This document shows positions 1 through 6,073 of a DNA stretch of 64,000 nucleotides, piece by piece. Below the pieces are notes generated by a model that searched no databases, was not told where the DNA came from, and saw only the letters and a list, made by a program, of their open reading frames with translations. The stretch is from the NCBI RefSeq assembly GCF_014451325.2, contig NZ_JACSCH020000019.1, positions 114,114 to 178,113 on the forward strand, given 5' to 3'. The stretch comes from Streptomyces sp. CB02980. Its GTDB lineage: Bacteria > Actinomycetota > Actinomycetes > Streptomycetales > Streptomycetaceae. The translations under genes were made by a program, and so were the position numbers. Numbering within the stretch: position 1 is the stretch's first letter; each line of letters begins with the position of its first letter.

Positions 1-597
1 GTCGCCGGGCGCGCGGAGTTCAACGAACAGCTCGCCGTCGAAGGACTTCAGCAGGTCGACTTCGGCGACTACCTGATGTCCTCGGACTTCGCCGTCGACG
101 TCACCGAGAACTGGCAGTCGGAGTTCCTGCAGTTCTTCCTCTACATCTTCGGGACGGTGTACCTCCTGCAACGAGGCTCCCCGGAGTCCAAACCCCTGCA
201 CAAGTCGGGCACGGAGAGCGACCGCGAACAGCGCATGGGCGACCACGCGCGAGCGGACTCCCCCCGATGGGCCGGTACGAAGGACTGGAGGCAAGCCCTC
301 TACTCCCGGTCCCTCGGTCTCGCGATGGCCGCCTTCTTCCTCCTGTCCTGGCTGGCGCAGTCGATCTCGGGCGTCGCCGCCTTCAACGAGCTGCGCCTGC
401 GGCAGCTCCAGACGCCCATCACCTGGCACTCCTACCTTGCCTCGGCGGACTTCTGGAACCGGTCGCTGCAGAACTGGCAGTCGGAACTCCTGGCGGTGGC
501 CGCGATGGCCATCCTCTCGGTGTACCTCCGCCAGCGCGGTTCCCCGGAGTCGAAGCCCGTGGGCGCCACGCACGAGGCCACCGGCGTCGAGGGGTGA
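1..597 (+). CDS. DUF6766 family membrane protein, 5' end outside window
   Basis: The reading frame is already open at base 1, so the N-terminus is missing; 198 residues are visible. Two similar halves can be seen, each with a segment like NWQSE, a hydrophobic helix and the motif QRGSPESKP, at about residues 37-65 and 155-185. A further membrane helix (about 100-122) lies between them. This duplicated pattern fits the actinobacterial DUF6766 family of small membrane proteins, whose function is unknown. It runs into a region of stress genes and gene fragments. I am sure it is coding, and fairly sure of the family. Confidence 0.75.
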   Translation, partial: VAGRAEFNEQLAVEGLQQVDFGDYLMSSDFAVDVTENWQSEFLQFFLYIFGTVYLLQRGSPESKPLHKSGTESDREQRMGDHARADSPRWAGTKDWRQALYSRSLGLAMAAFFLLSWLAQSISGVAAFNELRLRQLQTPITWHSYLASADFWNRSLQNWQSELLAVAAMAILSVYLRQRGSPESKPVGATHEATGVEG

Positions 598-719
598 CGC
601 GCGGGCCGCACGAAGCCGGCCGGGGTCGATCGCAAGCGACGCCTGTCGAGGGCCGCGCATACGTCCGGATGGTCCGGGAAGCCGCGACGTACCGACCTGC
701 CGAGCGTGAGGAGAGGACC

Positions 720-878
720 ATGGGGGAGTTGACCTGGCACAGGCAGCGCGACGTGCGGGTGGACTCCGTGCCCGATCCGGTGATCGCCGATCCGACGGAT
801 GCGATCACGACACATCGCCCGGCCGGACGGGGAACCCACCCCACACGCACGGCAGGGCCCTCTGCGGCCGGCCGATGA
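720..878 (+). pseudogene. N-terminal remnant of a zinc-dependent alcohol dehydrogenase
   Basis: An ATG at 720, preceded by GAGGAG, opens 52 codons. The first ~30 residues (ELTWHRQRDVRVDSVPDP, then ADPTDAI) match the start of Streptomyces zinc-dependent alcohol/formaldehyde dehydrogenases, which normally continue into the zinc-binding GSDLH segment over ~380 residues. Here the similarity stops at DAI, the reading continues into unrelated sequence and terminates. The zinc-binding and Rossmann domains are absent. The ribosome binding site is intact, so a short peptide may still be made. Identification rests on remembered family sequences. Confidence 0.5.
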
Positions 879-895
879 ACGGAGAGGTGATCAAG

Positions 896-1186
896 ATGCG
901 CGACCCTCGTCCCCCGAAGCGGTCGGACATACCGATTCCCCATGACCCTGAGGACCAGCAGGCCACAGCCGGTGAGGATCCGCCGGCCGTTCCCGTGCCG
1001 GACGACGGCCTCGACGATTCCGACGGATCTCCTCGCACGGACGGCGTCAGCCGGCGCACCGCCGACGCCGATGGCCGTGACACCCGTCTGCCGGAGACCG
1101 ACGAAGCCGGCACAGGCCTCAAGGGCCGTCCCCGGCACGGCACCATCCATCCCGAACACCCCGTCCCCGACGAACCGACCGACTGA
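896..1186 (+). CDS. Small acidic hydrophilic protein of unknown function
   Basis: A 96-residue protein rich in Asp, Pro, Arg and Thr, with no hydrophobic segment, so probably cytosolic and disordered. The ATG at 896 is chosen over an in-frame ATG at 875 because GGAGAGG sits 8-9 bases upstream of it. The C-terminus reads HPEHPVPDEPTD. I believe similar small proteins with a HPEHPVPDEP-type tail occur in other Streptomyces, without a known role. No operon partner is evident; the antiporter gene starts 175 bases downstream. Confidence 0.5.
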   Translation: MRDPRPPKRSDIPIPHDPEDQQATAGEDPPAVPVPDDGLDDSDGSPRTDGVSRRTADADGRDTRLPETDEAGTGLKGRPRHGTIHPEHPVPDEPTD

Positions 1187-1258
1187 CCCGTCCCACCGCC
1201 GCTCGGGTCGCGGAACGACCTGGGCACAGGGCGGCCCTGGGCCGGAATCGCCCTCGTC

Positions 1259-1314
1259 CGTACGGGATGGATCCGTACGAGATGACTTTTACGGGATGAC
1301 TTCGTACGGGATGT
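1259..1314 (+). repeat. Four short direct repeats upstream of the antiporter
   Basis: Four near-copies of CGTACGGGATGA start at 1259, 1274, 1288 and 1303, with 14-15 base spacing. The second copy has one change (GAGATGA), the third begins TTTACG, and the fourth ends GATGT. The array ends about 47 bases before the antiporter start codon. Spacing of 14-15 bases is not a whole DNA turn. It may be an operator for the antiporter gene or a simple local duplication. Confidence 0.5.
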
Positions 1315-1361
1315 CGTACTCCGAGGGCAGGGGCAGGTCCGTGACTGAAAGGGCGTAGAGC

Positions 1362-2657
1362 TTGTCCCCCACCGGCGCCGCCTCCGCGGGCACCGATCTC
1401 TCCGGCGTTTTCTACGCGGTCCTGGGACTCGGAGCGCTCGCCGCAGCCGTCCTGCCCCGGCTCGTACGCCGCAGACCTCTGTCGATGCCCATGGTGTTCC
1501 TGGCGGCCGGTGCGTTCTCCGGGCTGCTGCCGCTCCGCCTGCCGGAGCTGGACCCGGTGGCGAACCGGGTCTGGGTCGAGCACATCACCGAGCTCTGTGT
1601 GATCGTCTCCCTCATGGGCGCCGGCCTCGCCCTGAACCGGCCCTTCGGGTTCCGTGCCTGGGCCGGACCCCGGCGGTTGATCGGCATCACCCTGCCCCTC
1701 ACGGTCGTCGCGACGGCCGCCCTCACCTGGCTGCTCCTCGACTGGCCCTGGGCCACCGCGCTGCTGGTCGGCGCCCTTCTCGCGCCGACCGACCCCGTGC
1801 TGGCAGCTGAGGTACGGGTGGGGGAACCGACGGACGACGAGAACGACGAGGACGAGGTCCGCTTCACGCTCACCGCCGAGGCGGGCCTGAACGACGGACT
1901 CGCCTTCCCCTTCGTCCTCGCCGCCCTCGCACTCGCGACTGCCGGAGGTACGTGGGCACAGGTGGACTGGGCGCGGTGGTTCGGCGTCGACCTCCTCGCG
2001 AAGGCCGCGATCGGCGTCGCGGTCGGTCTCGCCCTCGGCCGACTGCTGGGATGGATGTTCTTCCGGGCCGGGGCGTCGTCACTCAGGCTGTCCGAGCACA
2101 TGGAGGGGTTCGTCGCCCTCGCAGCGACCTTCCTCTCCTACGGTCTGGCCGAACTCGCCCGCGGTTACGGCTTCGTCGCCGTCTTCGTCACCGCCTGCGC
2201 CGTACGGGCCGCGGAACGCGGCCACGGCTACCACAAGGTGCTGCACGGGTTCACCGAGCAGATCGAACGTCTCCTGACCGCCGGGTTGCTCTTCCTCCTC
2301 GGCCACTATCTGGTCACCGGCGCGCACGCGGCGCTGACCTGGCAGATGGTCATGCTCGCTGCGGCACTGCTCGTGATCATCCGGCCGGTCACGGGGTGGA
2401 TCGCACAGCTCGGCTTCGTCACCGGCCCCCGGGAGCGGGTGGTCACCGCGATCTTCGGGCTGCGTGGCATCGGCTCCCTCTTCTACCTCTCCTACGCGCT
2501 CGGCCACCACGGATTCGACGGGCGGGCCCGAGACCTGTGGGCGCTCACGACGGCCACGGTGGCCTTGTCCGTCCTCGCCCACGGCGTCAGCGCGACACCG
2601 GCCATCCGCCGCCTGGACCGGCTGCGCGAGGCCCGCCCGCCCGACACCCCGCCCTGA
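1362..2657 (+). CDS. Cation:proton antiporter, NhaP/CPA1 type
   Basis: A 431-residue integral membrane protein with about 11-12 hydrophobic segments. Family signatures are visible: the TDP motif in LAPTDPVLAAEV (about residues 141-152) and the AEAGLNDGLAFP segment, equivalent to the ESLFND helix of CPA1 exchangers. It should exchange monovalent cations such as Na+ or K+ for protons. The start is a TTG at 1362, because a stop lies just upstream in frame and GAAAGGG is suitably placed. The C-terminal regulatory tail is short. A strong hairpin follows at 2916-2947. Substrate ion cannot be read from sequence. Confidence 0.85.
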   Translation: MSPTGAASAGTDLSGVFYAVLGLGALAAAVLPRLVRRRPLSMPMVFLAAGAFSGLLPLRLPELDPVANRVWVEHITELCVIVSLMGAGLALNRPFGFRAWAGPRRLIGITLPLTVVATAALTWLLLDWPWATALLVGALLAPTDPVLAAEVRVGEPTDDENDEDEVRFTLTAEAGLNDGLAFPFVLAALALATAGGTWAQVDWARWFGVDLLAKAAIGVAVGLALGRLLGWMFFRAGASSLRLSEHMEGFVALAATFLSYGLAELARGYGFVAVFVTACAVRAAERGHGYHKVLHGFTEQIERLLTAGLLFLLGHYLVTGAHAALTWQMVMLAAALLVIIRPVTGWIAQLGFVTGPRERVVTAIFGLRGIGSLFYLSYALGHHGFDGRARDLWALTTATVALSVLAHGVSATPAIRRLDRLREARPPDTPP

Positions 2658-2915
2658 GCCCACTGATGAAAGCCCGGTCTTCAAACAGCCGCTCCCAGCC
2701 GGACTCCGCCGTCCTCCGCTGCCGCGCAGCACGACCCGTCCGAAGGCGACCTCATGCCCAGAGCCGTCTCCACGGCGGGGCAAGGGCGCCGCCACGAACG
2801 CCCCGCACGGAGACACCGCCATCATGACCAACCGCACGCCTCTCCTTGGTCTCCACAACCATCTTGCAGTCGCCCCTGCCGGTGTCGACTCCTCCGGCGG
2901 GGGTCAGGCACGGCA
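2658..2915. other. Intergenic region with no supported gene
   Basis: Between the antiporter stop and the hairpin at 2916 I see no reading frame with a ribosome binding site or recognisable protein. Nothing else stands out here. Confidence 0.5.
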
Positions 2916-2947
2916 GGGCCCCGGCAGAGAGTCTGCTGCCGGGGCCC
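2916..2947. terminator. Bidirectional terminator between convergent genes
   Basis: A perfect 12-bp GC-rich stem (2916-2927 pairing with 2936-2947) with an 8-base loop lies between the antiporter (plus) and the csbD gene (minus). There is no T-run, which is usual in Streptomyces. Its position suits termination of both transcripts. Confidence 0.7.
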
Positions 2948-2978
2948 GTGAACGATTCCGCAGCCGTTCTCGCACAGG

Positions 2979-3188
2979 CTAGGAGGAGCGCCGCTTCATC
3001 GCGTCGCCGGCCTTCTCACCCGCCTCGCGGGCCTGCTCACCGGCTTCGCGTACCTTTTCGCCGGCCTTGCGGGCCATGCCCGCAGCCTGGTCGGCCTGGC
3101 CTTCGGTCTCCATCCGCTCGTTGCCCGTCACCTTGCCCGCGGCTTCCTTGATCTTGCCCTTGCCCTTCTGCATGTCGCTCTTGCGCAT
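2979..3188 (-). CDS. CsbD family stress protein
   Basis: A 69-residue, highly charged protein of CsbD type: KGKIKEAAGKVTGNERMETEG is followed by repeated AGEKxREAGE units forming an amphipathic helix. CsbD proteins are general stress proteins, controlled by sigma-B in Bacillus; their molecular role is unknown. The start at 3188 is chosen over an in-frame ATG at 3215 because AGAAGGG lies 7 bases upstream. It follows the DJ-1 gene by 23 bases on the same strand and is probably co-transcribed. The nearby SigB/SigF-like sigma gene fits a shared stress regulon, by inference. Confidence 0.85.
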   Translation of the reverse strand: MRKSDMQKGKGKIKEAAGKVTGNERMETEGQADQAAGMARKAGEKVREAGEQAREAGEKAGDAMKRRSS

Positions 3189-3211
3189 GGTCGATGCCCT
3201 TCTGTGGGGTG

Positions 3212-3778
3212 TCATTCCCGCTGTTCGCCGGTGTCAAGGGCGTCGACGATCGCCGAAGCGAAGGCGTCGAGGTCCCCGGGCCTGCGGGAAGTGATGAGGG
3301 GATGGCGCCCGGAGGTGTCCACGACGACCTCCTGGTCCAGCCATGTGGCGCCCGCGTTCTCCAGGTCGGAGCGGAGCGACGGGTACGAAGTGAGTTCGCG
3401 GGCCCCGGCCAGCCCGCTCTCCACGAGCAGCCAGGGTCCATGGCAGATGGCGGCGACGGGTTTGCCCGCCTCGGCGAAGGCCGAGAGGAGACGCCGCGCG
3501 TCCCTGTCGGTCCGCAACCGGTCGGCGTTCAGGGTGCCCCCGGGTACGACCACCGCGGCGAATCCGTCCGCCGTCGCCTTCGCCAGAGTCGTGTCCGACG
3601 GGACCAGCGCACCCTGTCTGCGGTCCGATACGAGGGTCTGGACCGCCTCGTTCTTCTGCGCTGCGATCGTGACGTGAGCGCCGGCCTCGCGCAGGGCGGC
3701 CGCCGGCTTCGTCAACTCGTCCTGCTCCGTGCCGTAGTTCGTCGTGAGGATGAGTACGTTCTTGCCGTCCAGTGACAC
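3212..3778 (-). CDS. DJ-1/PfpI (YhbO-like) family protein
   Basis: A 188-residue single-domain protein with a class I glutamine amidotransferase-like fold. The nucleophile elbow AICHG (Cys112, His113) and the preceding VVVPGG strand-turn are intact. The family includes proposed proteases, deglycases and stress chaperones, so the exact reaction is uncertain. The GTG at 3778 is preferred because AGGGAG sits 7 bases upstream; an upstream ATG at 3808 has no ribosome binding site. Length matches the family. It is followed by csbD after 23 bases, forming a two-gene stress operon. Confidence 0.85.
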   Translation of the reverse strand: MSLDGKNVLILTTNYGTEQDELTKPAAALREAGAHVTIAAQKNEAVQTLVSDRRQGALVPSDTTLAKATADGFAAVVVPGGTLNADRLRTDRDARRLLSAFAEAGKPVAAICHGPWLLVESGLAGARELTSYPSLRSDLENAGATWLDQEVVVDTSGRHPLITSRRPGDLDAFASAIVDALDTGEQRE

Positions 3779-4082
3779 GTCGGCTCCCTGCTGGGCGTCC
3801 CGCTCCATTCGGTCGTGCGCGGGTCGGGCGACCGGCGCACGGCGAGGGCCGCAGCGGCCGAGGCCGTGAGACTTCGGCTGTGACGCCCGCATGGGCGCCG
3901 GGCCTCGTCCCTCGCCGCACCTCCTGGCGAACCAGCCGGCCCTCGTATGTCGCGCCTTCCCCGAGAAATCGCTTCAAACCACATAGAACGGGCATCCTTC
4001 TCCCAGGACACCCGACGGACCCCCGTCGCTCCTTTCGCGGTCGCGACGGCAGGCCCACCGCCACCGTCGAAGGACTCTCCTC

Positions 4083-5045
4083 ATGTCCACCGTCAGAGCC
4101 CCTTCCGCCGCCGCGTGCACTGTCGGCACGGCCGCCGCACGCCCCGTCGGCGCCGGTCCGAGCCCTGTCACGGGGCGCCCTGGGACCGCGGGCGCGACGT
4201 TGCGCCGTGCCGCGACGGCCGGGCTCCCCACGCCCGACCGCCCGACCGACGTCTCGACGGATGACGCGCGCACCCTGTCCGTCGCCCTCTTCCGGCGGCT
4301 GCGCGAACTCGACGAGGGCACGCCGGAGTACGCGTACGTCCGCAACACCCTGGTGGAGCTCAACCTCAGCATGGTCAAGTACGCCGCCCGTCGCTTCAGG
4401 AGCCGCGCGGAGCCCACGGAGGACATCGTGCAGGTCGGCACGATCGGCCTGATCAAGGCGATCAACCGCTTCGACCCCGACCGTGCGGTCGACTTCTCCG
4501 CCTTCGCCCTCCCCACGATCGTCGGCGAGATGAAGCGCTTCTTCCGGGACACCAGTTGGGCCGTACGGGTTCCGCGCCGACTCCAGGAGCTCCGCATCGA
4601 CCTGGCGAAGGCGGCCGACACCCTGGAACAGGACCTCGGCCGTCGCCCCACCCGGGCCGAGCTGGCCGCACGGCTGCACGTCTCGGAGGAGGACGTCGCG
4701 GAGGGCCAGCTCGCGGCGCACGGCTACGCCGCCCGCTCCCTGGACGGCCACTCGGATGACAGCGACGCCCCGCCCGGCGCGACGGCGCGGCGGCTGGCGG
4801 CCTCGGAGCCCTCCTATGAACTGATCGAGTCCCTGACGGCCCTGCGCCCCCTGCTCGCCCGCCTCGACGAGCGCGACCGGCGCATCCTTGAGCTGCGCTT
4901 CGGCGAGGAACTCACCCAGAGGGAGATCGGCCGCCGGGTCGGCCTGTCCCAGATGCACGTCTCGCGCCTGCTCGCCCGCATCCTCACCGAGCTCAGGAAG
5001 GGGCTGCTCGACGACGGTCCCACGGCGGACGGGACGGCAGGCTGA
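4083..5045 (+). CDS. RNA polymerase sigma factor, SigB/SigF/SigG family
   Basis: A 320-residue sigma-70 family protein. After a poorly conserved N-terminus of ~60 residues come region 2 (LSMVKYAARRF, DIVQVGTIGLIKAINRFDP, FALPTIVGEMKRFFRD), region 3 (about 165-215) and region 4 with the helix-turn-helix REIGRRVGLSQMHVSRLL near the C-terminus. This is the stress and sporulation SigF-like type numerous in Streptomyces, normally held by an anti-sigma kinase and released by an anti-anti-sigma protein. Both partner types are encoded convergently just downstream, and its last 53 bases overlap the anti-sigma gene. GAAGGA lies upstream of the ATG. Confidence 0.9.
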   Translation: MSTVRAPSAAACTVGTAAARPVGAGPSPVTGRPGTAGATLRRAATAGLPTPDRPTDVSTDDARTLSVALFRRLRELDEGTPEYAYVRNTLVELNLSMVKYAARRFRSRAEPTEDIVQVGTIGLIKAINRFDPDRAVDFSAFALPTIVGEMKRFFRDTSWAVRVPRRLQELRIDLAKAADTLEQDLGRRPTRAELAARLHVSEEDVAEGQLAAHGYAARSLDGHSDDSDAPPGATARRLAASEPSYELIESLTALRPLLARLDERDRRILELRFGEELTQREIGRRVGLSQMHVSRLLARILTELRKGLLDDGPTADGTAG

Positions 5046-5466
5046 CCTCCAGCCACACGACCTTGCCCACCGCCCCGGACGCCTTGTCCTCGCTGCCCCA
5101 GTCGCCGGCCAGCCGGTCCAGCACCATCAGCCCGTGCCCGCCGGGCTGCGAGGGCGACCGCCCGACCCGCATACGAGGATGCTCGGGGCTGGCGTCGACG
5201 ACCTCCACCCGCAGCCGCCCGTGCTCGTGCCGCAGGACGAGTTCCTCGGGTCCGCCCGCGTGCAGACACGCGTTGCCGACCACCTCCGACACGAGGAGGA
5301 GGACATCACCCACCCGCTCACCCGCCTCGTCGGTCTCCGCCGGAATCCAGCCCCAGTCGGTCAGCGCCTCGGCGGTGAAGTCCCGGCAGCGCGAGACCAC
5401 GCCCAGCTTCCCGTGCAGCTCGAGCCTGCGGACGTGACTCCGTCGACCGTCAAGGGACTCGACCAT
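4993..5466 (-). CDS. Anti-sigma factor, HATPase (RsbW/SpoIIAB-like)
   Basis: A 157-residue protein with a GHKL ATPase domain: N box VSEVVGNACLHAG, a DASP segment in place of the usual DxGxG, and a G2-type box GGHGLMVLDRL. Proteins of this type bind SigF-like sigma factors and phosphorylate STAS antagonists. The ATG at 5466 follows the STAS stop by 13 bases, so the two are an operon. The 3' end overlaps the 3' end of the sigma gene by 53 bases on the opposite strand. Pairing with that sigma factor is inferred from position. Confidence 0.85.
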   Translation of the reverse strand: MVESLDGRRSHVRRLELHGKLGVVSRCRDFTAEALTDWGWIPAETDEAGERVGDVLLLVSEVVGNACLHAGGPEELVLRHEHGRLRVEVVDASPEHPRMRVGRSPSQPGGHGLMVLDRLAGDWGSEDKASGAVGKVVWLEVSLPSRPPWDRRRAAPS

Positions 5467-5479
5467 GGTTCCCGCCGCC

Positions 5480-5869
5480 TCAGGGGGCGCTCTCGGCGAG
5501 CGCCTCGCCCAGCGTCTCGTACACCTGGAAGACCGCCCGGACCCCGGTGATCTCGAACATCCGGTCCACCGGCGGCCGCAGCCCCACGAGCTCCACCCGC
5601 CCACCGTCCTCCAGTGCCCGTAGACGCGCCTTCAGCAGGGCGTTGAGCCCCGACGAGTCGCAGAACGCCAGGGCGGAGCAGTCGACGACGACCCTCCCGG
5701 CTCCGACGTGTTCCTCCAGGGCCGCACTCAGCGGGGCCATCGTGTCGCGATCGAGTTCCCCCGCGATCAGCAGGACGTCGGTGTCCGCGCCCGGCACGGG
5801 TCGGACCTCGACCGTGAACCGGTCGGGCGGGGACGCGCCCACTCCGGCCACCGGCTGTTCGTCCCGCAT
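5480..5869 (-). CDS. Anti-sigma factor antagonist (STAS domain)
   Basis: A 129-residue STAS protein. The core has the VVVDCSALAFCDSSGLNALL strand-helix, with the phosphorylatable serine in DSSG (about residues 71-74). Such proteins bind and sequester the anti-sigma kinase when unphosphorylated. An ATG at 5869 gives the expected length. The ribosome binding site is weak (GGTGGG). It is the first gene of the STAS and anti-sigma pair, and divergent from the hybrid histidine kinase at 6074 across ~200 bases, where both promoters must lie. Confidence 0.85.
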   Translation of the reverse strand: MRDEQPVAGVGASPPDRFTVEVRPVPGADTDVLLIAGELDRDTMAPLSAALEEHVGAGRVVVDCSALAFCDSSGLNALLKARLRALEDGGRVELVGLRPPVDRMFEITGVRAVFQVYETLGEALAESAP

Positions 5870-6073
5870 GAGCCCACCAGCCCTATCAGACCTTTTGCTC
5901 CTTTTGTACCTTAGCTGGAGACAGGACGTTCTGGTGCGAGCAGGTGGCGCCACCAGCGCCGAGCCCGGAGTGAGTGACCGCCCTACAGTGGAGGGGTGGC
6001 CGGGGACATCCACGGTGTACGCCGCACTCGCGCCCCTGCCCGCGCCACGATCGTCGTCCTGTGCGAGGTCCCC

